From assembly GCA_036395835.1 (NCBI GenBank), contig DASWCW010000234.1, forward strand, positions 1 through 37,405: 37,405 nt of DNA, written 5' to 3'. The stretch is from AP-16 sp036395835 (GTDB taxonomy: Bacteria; Pseudomonadota; Alphaproteobacteria; Rhizobiales; Xanthobacteraceae). The notes below the pieces were generated by a model, which was not told the DNA's origin, ran no database searches, and saw nothing but the letters and a program-made list of their open reading frames with translations. The position numbers and the translations under genes are program-made. Shown here piece by piece: positions 8,032-17,357 of this stretch (position 1 is the first letter of the stretch; the number at the start of each line of letters is the position of its first letter).

Positions 8032-8348
8032 AGCTTGCGCGGTTTAGGCGCAGGAAGCTCGTTCGGGGTGCCCCAGCTCTGCATCCAGGCCTTCACTTCC
8101 TCCCAGGGCACCGCCTCGCGCGTGCGCTGAAATTCCGCGATCCGGCGCGCGTCCTCGGCCAGGACTTCGGGCGCCCAGGGCCCGTGCCCAGCCTCGCGCA
8201 TTTCCATCAAATCGGGCGGTAGAGCTTCTTCCGCATCGATCAGATCGGCAAGCAGTTGCGCTACGGTCATGCCGCGCGCTGCCGCGCGCGCTTCGAGCAC
8301 GTCGGCCGTCTGTGCATCGACCTCGATCTTGCGAAGCTTCGGGTTCAT
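8028..8348 (-). CDS. ribbon-helix-helix-like antitoxin of a ParDE/RelBE-type module
   Basis: A 106-residue protein starting at ATG 8348 (MNPKLRKIEVD). The N-terminus has a beta strand followed by helices (DAQTADVLEARAAARGMTVAQLLADL), the pattern of CopG/ParD antitoxins that bind DNA as dimers. The C-terminus VPWEEVKAWMQSWGTPNEL is typical of antitoxins preceding ParE toxins and should wrap the toxin. It begins 20 nt after the rpoD stop on the same strand, so it may be cotranscribed with rpoD. The toxin partner downstream is broken, leaving this antitoxin an orphan. Confidence 0.8.
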   Translation of the reverse strand: MNPKLRKIEVDAQTADVLEARAAARGMTVAQLLADLIDAEEALPPDLMEMREAGHGPWAPEVLAEDARRIAEFQRTREAVPWEEVKAWMQSWGTPNELPAPKPRKL

Positions 8349-8368
8349 AGGCGCCGCCCGGCAGCGAT

Positions 8369-10582
<2,214 letters not shown>

Positions 10583-11014
10583 GTTTCGATCCTTCGTCGC
10601 GGTCTTGCCAGCCATGACCAAAATCTCAAAAATTCGAGCCGTTTCTTGCAGGTCCGGCCGGAATTGCTTCCCTGCCCGATGGAGGGACCGCCCCAGTGCC
10701 GTTCGCGAGCCGCTAGGCTCGCGGGCTTTCCGACCCGCCCCGGAACTTTGTTGCGCCCCTACCCTAAGGGGGTTCCCCGATGGGGTTCCAAGTCCGTTCC
10801 GGCCGTGCCCGTCCTACTCCCCCGGCCCGCAACCCGGGTACCAATCGACAGTCAAAAAGGGCAGCGCCGTGGCGAGCGCCACCCCCCGGTCCCGATCGGG
10901 TCCGAATCCCAAGTCAGGTCCAAGTCTCGCCGGGCCCCGTAAAGCCCCGATTAACCCTACCCGATACACCGGCAGGGCCCCGCGTTTATTCCCGTACGGC
11001 GCCTGCGGGCCGGC
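10583..11014 (-). promoter_or_regulatory. dnaG-rpoD intergenic/leader region of rpoD
   Basis: 432 nt without a gene. It holds a perfect 8-bp hairpin CGCGAGCC-GCTA-GGCTCGCG at 10704-10723 in the rpoD 5' region, not followed by a T-run on either strand. A minus-strand TTGACT at about 10851-10856 is a possible -35 element, but no convincing -10 follows. The rpoD promoter is expected somewhere here; I cannot place it. Confidence 0.35.
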
Positions 11015-12946
11015 TTAGAAGCTGCGCGCCGGACGCCCCGAAGAGGCGCCGAACCCCTCGATCAGCGCCTCGGTGCCCTCGACCGCCGCGAGCCGCTCCT
11101 GCACGTCGCGCAACCAGAGGAAATTCTCCTCGTTGGGCTCGCTCCCCAGGGCCTGCTCTGCCGATTTGAGCTCCTTATGTAACGTACGGGTCCTTCGATG
11201 CAAGGTGAGAACGTGGGTCCAGAAGGCCGCGACGTCTTCGGGCGCCGCCCCGCTCCGGGCCGGCCAGTCCGACCCATGGGTGATCGCCTTCTCGACCCGG
11301 GCCAGCACGCCGCCGAGATCGAGCGCCGCGAGCGCGGCGCGCATGGTATCGCTGTCGTGCACCGAAGCTCCGATGATGTCGAGCACGGCGCGGCGCAGCC
11401 GGTCGGCGTCGGAATGGCGCAGCTCGATCTCGGCCAGCTCCTCGGCGTGGGCCTCGAGCAGCCAAGGATGGTTGACGACCGCCAACAGGATCAAGGCCTC
11501 GCGCGGCGGCAGCCCGGTGCGGAAACCGCGCACGATCGGGCTCGTGGCGAAGCGTGCGCTGCGCGGGCCTGAAATTTCGCGAAAACCCGGCTGTCCCGAA
11601 CGCGATCCCGATCGCCAGTCCTTGCCGCGGCGCGAGGAATCGCGGGTCAAACCGCGGTTGCGGTCCGGCGCCGACGGGGGCGCCAGGAGGCGCTGCAGGC
11701 GACCCTCGAGATCCTGGCGGTAATACCGGCGCACCGGCTCGTCGCCGATCGTGCCGGTCACTTCGGCGATGCGCCGCTCCAGCGCCGCGCGGCGCTCCGG
11801 CGTATCGAAGCTGCCGGCCTCGGTCTCGCGCAGCCACAGCAGGTCCGAGAGCGGCCGCGCGCCGAGGATCACGTCCTCGATCGCGGCGCGGCCGCCCGAA
11901 CGGAACAGATCGTCGGGGTCCTGGCCTTCGGGCAGGATCGCGAATTTCAGGCTCTTGCCGGGCTTGAGCTGCGGCAGGGCGAGGTCGATCGCCCGATAGG
12001 CTGCGCGCGTTCCCGCCTTGTCGCCATCGAAGCAGAGCACCGGCTCGTCGCTCATCCTCCACAACAACGCGAGTTGGTCTTCGGTCAGCGCGGTGCCGAG
12101 CGGCGCGACCGTCGCCTCATAGCCGGCCGCCACCATGGCGATCACGTCGATATAGCCCTCGACCGCGACCACCGTCGCGCCCTGGTGCGCGGCGCTGCGC
12201 GCGGAAGCGCCGTTGTAGAGGGTCGAGCCCTTGTGGAAGAGCGGCGTCTCCGGCGAGTTGAGGTATTTGGCCTGCGCGTCCTTCTCCATCGCGCGACCGC
12301 CGAAGGCGATCACCCGGCCGCGCCAGTCGGTGATGGGAAACATCACGCGGTCGCGGAACCGGTCGAACGGGACGGCGATATCCTCGCCCGCGATCAAAAG
12401 CCCGGCCTCGATCATGTCCGGAACCGGAACGCGATGGGCGCCGAGGTGCTCCTTGAGCGCATAGCGCTCGGCTCCGGCATAGCCGAGCCGGAATTTGAGT
12501 TGCGCGGCGGGCTCGATGCCGCGATCGGCGAGATAGCCGCGCGCCTTGGCGCCGGCCCGGGAAGCGAGGGTCGATTCGAAGAATTTCGCCGCAAGCTCGA
12601 GCACGTCGTGGAGGGTCTTGCGGCGCTCCTCGCGCGCTTCGGCCTCCTTGGAGAGTTTCGGCACCGGAACGCCTGCCAGCGAGGCGAGCCGCTCCACCGC
12701 CTCCGGGAACGTCACGCCTTCTGTCTCCATCACGAAGTCGAAAATGTTGCCGTGCTTGCCCGAGGAGAAATCGTGAAAAAATCCCTTTTGGTCGTTGACC
12801 GTGAACGAGGGGGTTTTTTCCTGATTGAACGGCGAGAGGCCGACCCATTCGCGGCCGCGCTTCTTCAATTTCACCCGCCGGCCGACGACGTCGGAGACCG
12901 GAAGCCGGGCGCGCAATTCGTCGAGGAACTGGGGCGGAAAGCGCAT
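11015..12946 (-). CDS. dnaG: DNA primase
   Basis: A 643-residue bacterial primase that makes RNA primers for lagging-strand replication. The N-terminal CHC2-type domain is present in outline (residues ~1-95), but all four zinc ligands are replaced: the CPFH/CxxC positions are Ser38, Asn41, Asp59 and Ser62. The TOPRIM core follows with VEGYID (Glu263, Asp267) and the metal motif DGDKAG (Asp307, Asp309). The C-terminal ~150 residues are the helical DnaB-interacting domain, linked by a low-complexity basic stretch (RNRGLTRDSSRRGKDW). ATG 12946 matches the family start (MRFPPQFLDELRARLPVSDVV). Confidence 0.96.
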   Translation of the reverse strand: MRFPPQFLDELRARLPVSDVVGRRVKLKKRGREWVGLSPFNQEKTPSFTVNDQKGFFHDFSSGKHGNIFDFVMETEGVTFPEAVERLASLAGVPVPKLSKEAEAREERRKTLHDVLELAAKFFESTLASRAGAKARGYLADRGIEPAAQLKFRLGYAGAERYALKEHLGAHRVPVPDMIEAGLLIAGEDIAVPFDRFRDRVMFPITDWRGRVIAFGGRAMEKDAQAKYLNSPETPLFHKGSTLYNGASARSAAHQGATVVAVEGYIDVIAMVAAGYEATVAPLGTALTEDQLALLWRMSDEPVLCFDGDKAGTRAAYRAIDLALPQLKPGKSLKFAILPEGQDPDDLFRSGGRAAIEDVILGARPLSDLLWLRETEAGSFDTPERRAALERRIAEVTGTIGDEPVRRYYRQDLEGRLQRLLAPPSAPDRNRGLTRDSSRRGKDWRSGSRSGQPGFREISGPRSARFATSPIVRGFRTGLPPREALILLAVVNHPWLLEAHAEELAEIELRHSDADRLRRAVLDIIGASVHDSDTMRAALAALDLGGVLARVEKAITHGSDWPARSGAAPEDVAAFWTHVLTLHRRTRTLHKELKSAEQALGSEPNEENFLWLRDVQERLAAVEGTEALIEGFGASSGRPARSF

Positions 12947-13041
12947 GGAGTTTCGGGCGACTCAGCGGGACCGTTTTGAATATACGGCGAATGCGGCCGG
13001 GGGCCGACGCCGGCGGGCTTGTCCCGGCTATCCACAGGCGA

Positions 13042-13073
13042 TTGACGTCTCAGGCATACAGATGTATATATAC
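13042..13073 (+). promoter_or_regulatory. sigma-70 promoter with palindromic operator for brnTA
   Basis: A -35 TTGACG at 13042-13047 and a -10 TATATA at 13065-13070 with 17-bp spacing. The -10 is inside a perfect 10-bp palindrome GTATATATAC (13064-13073), a natural site for autorepression by the ribbon-helix-helix antitoxin. It points at the toxin gene 50 nt downstream. Confidence 0.65.
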
Positions 13074-13123
13074 GAGGCGTCTGTGCGGCGGACACCTGAG
13101 CTTCCGATAGGGAGGCCGGCGGT

Positions 13124-13465
13124 TTGTCGGCTGCATCGATGGACGAAGACGTTCAAGCGCTGTTCGCGCGGATAAGCGGGTTCGGATGGCACGAGAAAAA
13201 ACGTGAAAGCAACCTGCGTGACCACAGAATCGATTTCGCGGACGTGAGAGCGATCTTCGACGGCTATACGTTCATCCGTCGATCCGATCGCCGCGGCGAA
13301 ATCAGGTACCAGATATTTGGATATGTGCATGGTCAGGAAGTCGCAGTCGCATGCACCCTCCGTGAAGGCCAGTGCTGGATCATCTCGGCACGGAGGGCAC
13401 GCAAAGACGAGAGACAAAAATATTACCTGGGTCTCGAGGGACGATCCCCGGCGGGGGAAGACTGA
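13124..13465 (+). CDS. brnT: BrnT-type ribonuclease toxin (DUF497)
   Basis: A 113-residue BrnT family toxin, a RelE-like fold ribonuclease. Family hallmarks are visible in order: FGWHEKKRESNLRDHRIDF (the WDpaKaxxNlxKHgvsF motif), the central RGEIRYQIFGYVHGQEVAVACT strands, and the C-terminal IISARRARKDERQKYY with the catalytic Arg/Lys region. The TTG start at 13124 is preceded by AGGGAGG with 8-nt spacing; ATG 13139 is an alternative without a good Shine-Dalgarno. The C-terminal ~20 residues beyond QKYY are longer than usual and overlap the antitoxin gene in another frame. It lies between GatB/YqeY and dnaG but on the opposite strand, so it looks inserted there. Confidence 0.88.
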   Translation: MSAASMDEDVQALFARISGFGWHEKKRESNLRDHRIDFADVRAIFDGYTFIRRSDRRGEIRYQIFGYVHGQEVAVACTLREGQCWIISARRARKDERQKYYLGLEGRSPAGED

Positions 13466-13715
13466 TTGGGCGGCTGTTGCCGCACTGACTGACGAGGAGA
13501 TCGAGGCGGCGGTTCGCAAGGATCCCGATGCGGTGCCGCTCGATTTCGACTGGTCCGAGGCGGTGCTGGTGATTCCGCCGAAGAAGAAGGCGATCTCGAT
13601 CCGGGTCGACGAGGATGTGCTCGATTTCTTCAAGCAGGACGGCACCGGCTATCAGCGCCGCATGAACGCGGTGCTGCGCTCGTACATGGAGCAGAGGCGC
13701 AAGAAGCGGGCGTGA
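13362..13715 (+). CDS. brnA: BrnA-type antitoxin (ribbon-helix-helix)
   Basis: The partner of BrnT. It has the BrnA core RGKTDWAAVAALTDEEIEAAV, an acidic linker, FDWSEAVLVIPPKKKAISIRVDEDVLDFF and the C-terminal RHH-type segment GTGYQRRMNAVLRSYM. BrnA binds and inhibits BrnT and represses the operon. The start is uncertain: GTG 13362 gives 117 residues; ATG 13329, 13323 or 13317 give slightly longer forms. None has a clear Shine-Dalgarno, which fits translation coupled to the toxin gene it overlaps by about 100 nt. The overlap is longer than I expect for this pair. Confidence 0.85.
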   Translation: MKASAGSSRHGGHAKTRDKNITWVSRDDPRRGKTDWAAVAALTDEEIEAAVRKDPDAVPLDFDWSEAVLVIPPKKKAISIRVDEDVLDFFKQDGTGYQRRMNAVLRSYMEQRRKKRA

Positions 13716-13725
13716 CGCGCTTTTC

Positions 13726-13857
13726 CCTCCGGGGGGGAGGGGCGAGGACCGCAGGTCGAGCCGGGTGGGGTGAACAGGATCATTGGGCGGGTGAAGCATC
13801 ACAAATCCCCACCCGACCCCCGCTGACGCGGGAGCCACCCTCCCCTTCGGGGAGGGA
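13726..13857. repeat. palindromic intergenic repeat, 'aggggaggtcg' family copy 2
   Basis: Begins with CCCTCCGGGGGGGAGGGGCG and ends with CCACCCTCCCCTTCGGGGAG. It has the inner GAGCCGGGTGGGGT and CCCCACCCGACCCCCGCTGA arms facing each other around a ~35-nt unique centre. Same layout as 2776 and 17125. It lies between the convergent brnA and GatB/YqeY genes. Confidence 0.72.
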
Positions 13858-14313
13858 TCAATCCGCGAGCCGCGCCTTCACCAAGGCGCTCGCCTTGGCG
13901 AAATCCATCTTGCCGGAATGGTGCGCCTTGAGCGCCGCCATGACCTTGCCCATGTCCTTCATGCCGGCGGCGCCGGCTTCTTCGACCGCGGCTTCGATCG
14001 CGCCGCGCATCTCGGCGTCCGACATCTGCTGCGGCAGATAGGCCGCGATGATGTCGATCTCCTCGCGCTCCTGCGCGGCGAGCTCGGACCGCCCGCCCTT
14101 CTGGTAGAGCTCCACCGATTCCTGGCGCTGCTTGATCATCCTCTGCAAGAGCAAGAGCAGCTCGTCGTCGGACAGCGGTCCCTTGCCGTGCCCGCGCGCC
14201 TCGATGTCGGCGTTCTTTAGCGCCGAATTGACGAGGCGGAGCGTCGAGACGCGGCGCTTGTCACCGGCCTTCATGGCCTGTTTCAAGGCATTGTTGATGT
14301 CGTCGCGCAGCAC
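13858..14313 (-). CDS. GatB/YqeY domain protein
   Basis: A 151-residue YqeY-like protein: LRDDINNALKQAMKAGDK at the N-terminus, RVSTLRLVNSALKNADIE in the middle, and the C-terminal helical part KAHHSGKMDFAKASALVKARL related to the tRNA-binding tail of GatB. A role in tRNA-dependent amidation or translation quality is inferred in the literature but not settled. The start is GTG 14313, with GGAAG 7 nt upstream; a longer reading to 14397 overlaps carA and is unlikely. It commonly precedes dnaG and rpoD in Rhizobiales; here brnTA separates it from dnaG. It diverges from carA with a 69-nt shared promoter region. Confidence 0.9.
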   Translation of the reverse strand: MLRDDINNALKQAMKAGDKRRVSTLRLVNSALKNADIEARGHGKGPLSDDELLLLLQRMIKQRQESVELYQKGGRSELAAQEREEIDIIAAYLPQQMSDAEMRGAIEAAVEEAGAAGMKDMGKVMAALKAHHSGKMDFAKASALVKARLAD

Positions 14314-14382
14314 GATCGATCTTCCGGAAACCGCCCGATCCCGGCCCTTGCCTCGCCGGATAGAATACGCAAGTAAGGGCCC

Positions 14383-15570
14383 ATGACCGAAAGGCAAGCG
14401 AGTTCCGGCTGGGTCGAGACGACGCCGACCGCCGTGCTCGTGCTAGCCGACGGCACCTTGCTGCAAGGGTTCGGGCTCGGCGCCACCGGCCATGCGGTCG
14501 GCGAAGTGTGCTTCAACACCGCGATGACCGGCTACGAGGAGATCCTCACCGATCCCTCCTACGCCGGTCAGATCATCACCTTCACGTTCCCGCACATCGG
14601 CAACGTCGGCACCAACGAGCAGGACATCGAGACCGTCAATCTGGCGGCGACCCCCGGCGCGCGCGGCGTGATCCTGCGCACCGCGATCACCCAGCCGTCG
14701 AGCTACCGCGCCACCCGCCATCTCGACCAATGGCTCAAAAGCCGCGGCATCATCGGGCTCTGCGGCATCGACACGCGGGCGCTGACCGGCCGGATCCGCG
14801 AGAAGGGCATGCCCAATGCGGTGATCGCCCACGCGCCCTCGGGCAAGTTCGATCTCGCCGGACTCGAGGCCGAGGCCCGCGCCTGGCCGGGGCTCGTCGG
14901 CATGGATCTCGTGCCGATGGTGACCAGCGCCCAGCGCTTCACCTGGGACGAGACGCCGTGGCGATGGGGCAAGGGCTACGGCCGGCAGGAAAATCCGCAA
15001 TTCCACGTGGTCGCGCTCGATTACGGCATCAAGCGCAACATCCTGCGCCTGCTCGCCGGCACGGGCTGCAAGGTCACGGTGGTGCCGGCGCAGACCTCGG
15101 CCGAGGACATTCTGGCGCTCAAACCCGACGGCGTGTTTCTGTCCAACGGCCCCGGCGATCCGGCCGCGACCGGCGAATACGCGGTGCCGGTGATCCGCAG
15201 CGTGATCGACGCCGGCATCCCGACCTTCGGCATCTGCCTTGGCCATCAGATGCTGGGCCTCGCGGTCGGCGCCAGGACGGTGAAGATGCACCAGGGCCAT
15301 CACGGCGCGAACCATCCGGTCAAGGACCTCACGACCGGCAAGGTCGAGATCACGTCGATGAACCATGGCTTTGCGGTCGATCGCGCCACCCTGCCGCCGG
15401 ACGCCACGGAAACCCACGTGTCGCTGTTCGACGGCTCGAATTGCGGGCTGGCGCTCAAGGACCGGCCGGTGTTCTCGGTGCAATATCATCCCGAGGCTTC
15501 GCCCGGCCCGCGCGACAGCCATTATCTGTTCGCGCGCTTCGTCGAGCTGATGCGCGCGCACAAGGGGTGA
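14383..15570 (+). CDS. carA: carbamoyl-phosphate synthase small (glutaminase) subunit
   Basis: A 395-residue small subunit that hydrolyses glutamine and passes ammonia to CarB for carbamoyl phosphate used in pyrimidine and arginine synthesis. The N-terminal CPSase_sm domain has GEVCFNTAMTGYEEILTDPSY; the C-terminal class I amidotransferase has SNGPGDP, the nucleophile Cys285 in FGICLGHQ, and the His369/Glu371 pair in QYHPEASPGP. ATG 14383 has a close AAGG. Length is normal. carB lies 1.8 kb downstream on the same strand, with two unrelated genes and two repeats between. Confidence 0.97.
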   Translation: MTERQASSGWVETTPTAVLVLADGTLLQGFGLGATGHAVGEVCFNTAMTGYEEILTDPSYAGQIITFTFPHIGNVGTNEQDIETVNLAATPGARGVILRTAITQPSSYRATRHLDQWLKSRGIIGLCGIDTRALTGRIREKGMPNAVIAHAPSGKFDLAGLEAEARAWPGLVGMDLVPMVTSAQRFTWDETPWRWGKGYGRQENPQFHVVALDYGIKRNILRLLAGTGCKVTVVPAQTSAEDILALKPDGVFLSNGPGDPAATGEYAVPVIRSVIDAGIPTFGICLGHQMLGLAVGARTVKMHQGHHGANHPVKDLTTGKVEITSMNHGFAVDRATLPPDATETHVSLFDGSNCGLALKDRPVFSVQYHPEASPGPRDSHYLFARFVELMRAHKG

Positions 15571-15586
15571 CCCTATTTACTCGGAG

Positions 15587-15731
15587 TCGTCATTCCGGGG
15601 CGCGCCGCAGGCGCGAGCCTGCAACTCATGGACACTGAGCGCCGAAGGGCACGGCCCGTGGCCATGGATCCCGGGTTCGTCGCAGAGCCTGCCCCGGACC
15701 ACGATCCGGGGCTCGGGCCCGGGATCACGAG
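15587..15731. repeat. intergenic repeat, 'gtcattccgggg' family copy 2
   Basis: Runs from GTCATTCCGGGGCGCGCCGC to CTCGGGCCCGGGATCACGAG. Internal modules GCCATGGATCCCGGGTTCG and ATCCGGGGCTCGGGCCC can pair with the ends. It resembles 4305 in its terminal modules. It lies between carA and the cupin gene. Confidence 0.65.
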
Positions 15732-15776
15732 GAACTGCATCGCTCCTTCGTCATTGATGCCTTAGAGTTTCCGCCC

Positions 15777-16316
15777 ATGCCGCAGGCCGCGCACAAAAGC
15801 GATCCGGTCACGCCCGTCACGATGCGGTTCGGTGACGACGGCACGGTTCCCAACAATCCGACGCTGCCGTTGCTCGTCTATCGCCGCGCGATCGATGTTT
15901 CGGGCCAAAAGGATCCGGCGGCGCTCGTCGAGCGCATTCTGGCCGAGAACGGCTGGAGCGATTCGTGGCGCAACGGCATCTATTCGTTCACGCATTTCCA
16001 TTCGATGATCCACGAAGCGCTGGGCGTCGCCGCCGGCCGCGCTCGCGTGCGGTTCGGCGGCAAGTCCGGCGAGGAGCTCGAGATCGAAGCCGGCGACGTC
16101 GCGGTGCTGCCCGCCGGCACCGGGCATCAGCGCGTCGCGGCGAGCCGCGACTTCCTCATCGTCGGCGCGTATCCGGCGCAGGGAACCTACGATCTTTGCC
16201 GCGCCACGCCGGCCGAGCACGCACGCGCGAAAGCGCTCATTCCCCAGGTTCCCCTTCCCGACGCCGATCCGGTCTACGGCAAAGACGGGCCGTTGCGAAA
16301 GCTCTGGCGCGGTTAG
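15777..16316 (+). CDS. cupin-fold protein, YjlB-like
   Basis: A 179-residue single cupin domain. The N-terminal part (NNPTLPLLVYRRAID) and NGIYSFTHFHSMIHEALGV resemble the YjlB family; the barrel shows metal-type residues in HFHSMIHE, then GDVAVLPAGTGHQRV as the second cupin motif. Biochemical role of YjlB proteins is not established; a metal-dependent sugar- or small-molecule function is only a guess. ATG 15777 has no clear Shine-Dalgarno. It stands between carA and the methyltransferase on the same strand. Confidence 0.8.
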   Translation: MPQAAHKSDPVTPVTMRFGDDGTVPNNPTLPLLVYRRAIDVSGQKDPAALVERILAENGWSDSWRNGIYSFTHFHSMIHEALGVAAGRARVRFGGKSGEELEIEAGDVAVLPAGTGHQRVAASRDFLIVGAYPAQGTYDLCRATPAEHARAKALIPQVPLPDADPVYGKDGPLRKLWRG

Positions 16317-16421
16317 CTCGTCACCGATCTGCCCTTCATCCTACTGATCGAATCCGCAAAACGCCTGGCGCACATTGGGGCTTCGCCTATATTCGCGCGC
16401 CGACCAGCCGGGGACCAAGCC

Positions 16422-17114
16422 ATGGGCGATTGGATCGCCTTCTGGGATTCCGAGCACTCTCTCTACGTCAACGCGCGCCACCGCGACGTGCATTACCGCA
16501 CGATCGCAGAGGACATTGCCGGCTATATTCCCTCCTCCTCGGCAGTGATCCTCGATTACGGGTGCGGCGATGCCTTGCACGCCGACCGCATAGCCGCCGC
16601 GGCGAGAAAACTGATCCTCGTCGAGGCGGCCCCACAGGCGCGCGCGAGACTCGCCGGCAGATTTCAGGGTCATCCTGCGATCGAGGTGCTGGCACCCGAC
16701 GCCATCCGCGAGCTCCCCGACCGCTCGCTCGATCTCGTGGTCATGAACTCGGTCGCGCAATATCTCGCGACATCCGAGCTTTCTGCGCTGCTCATCTTGT
16801 TCCGGCGGCTGCTCCGGCCGGCAGGGCTTCTCGTGATCGGCGACGTGGTGCCGCCGCACACTTCGCTCCTGACCGATGCGATGGCCCTCCTCAACTTTGC
16901 CGCCGCAAACGGTTTCCTCGCGGCTGCGCTCCGCGGTCTGGCGCGCACGGTGCTTTCCGACTACCGGCAGTTGCGCTCGCGGCTCGGGCTATCGCGTTAC
17001 GGCGAAGCCGGGATGATCGAAAAGCTCGAGCAAGCCGATTTCCTCGCGGCCCGCGCGGAAACCAACATCGGTCACAATCAATCCCGCATGACCTTCGTGG
17101 CACGGCCGAAGTGA
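16422..17114 (+). CDS. class I SAM-dependent methyltransferase
   Basis: A 230-residue methyltransferase of the Rossmann class. Motif I is VILDYGCGDALHADRI, the acidic end of strand 2 is LVEAAPQ, and motif IV-like DLVVMNSVAQYL and LRPAGLLVIGDVV follow. The C-terminal half is more helical and may bind substrate. The acceptor is unknown; the family methylates small molecules, lipids or tRNA, and nothing nearby narrows it. ATG 16422 fits the N-terminal helix (MGDWIAFWDSEHSLYVNARH). It is 105 nt after the cupin gene. Confidence 0.82.
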   Translation: MGDWIAFWDSEHSLYVNARHRDVHYRTIAEDIAGYIPSSSAVILDYGCGDALHADRIAAAARKLILVEAAPQARARLAGRFQGHPAIEVLAPDAIRELPDRSLDLVVMNSVAQYLATSELSALLILFRRLLRPAGLLVIGDVVPPHTSLLTDAMALLNFAAANGFLAAALRGLARTVLSDYRQLRSRLGLSRYGEAGMIEKLEQADFLAARAETNIGHNQSRMTFVARPK

Positions 17115-17124
17115 ATCTTGCTTT

Positions 17125-17226
17125 ACCTCCCCTGCAGGGGAGGTCGATCGCGCGCAGCGCGATCGGGTGGGGTGCAGCAAGATCCCGCCCCGCGCTTCGC
17201 GCGCGACCCTCCCCGGCGGGGAGGGA
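17125..17226. repeat. palindromic intergenic repeat, 'aggggaggtcg' family copy 3
   Basis: Starts ACCTCCCCTGCAGGGGAGGT, then a GATCGCGCGC-A-GCGCGATC hairpin and GGGTGGGGTG; the right half has CGCGCTTCGCGCGCGACCCT and ends CGGCGGGGAGGGAA. Same order of modules as 2776. It precedes carB. Confidence 0.74.
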
Positions 17227-17306
17227 AAGGCCCAAACCCTTCCCTCTCCGGCGATTCTGGGCTAAGGCAGCGCCGCCGCGCGAAGTCCGCGGCGCGGGGC
17301 TGACGC

Positions 17307-17334
17307 AGGCGCGCGTTCGACGCCGCCTTTTTTT
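17307..17334 (+). terminator. intrinsic terminator just upstream of carB
   Basis: Stem AGGCG(C)GCGT / ACGCCGCCT with one bulged base, 3-nt loop, and seven T residues (17328-17334). It sits 23 nt before the carB ATG. Upstream at 17271-17300 is a second GC-rich hairpin region (GCGCCGC...GCGGCGC) that could act as an alternative structure. A leader attenuator for carB is possible. Confidence 0.65.
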
Positions 17335-17357
17335 GTGCCCGGATGGCGAGCCAAGCG

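Noticed and set aside
7716..8222. 168-codon plus-strand frame upstream of the antitoxin
   Set aside because: It overlaps the toxin remnant and antitoxin antisense, with no protein features.
13726..13857. CRISPR-like or transposon-end repeat
   Set aside because: There are no regularly spaced units; it is a single palindromic intergenic element of a family present elsewhere.
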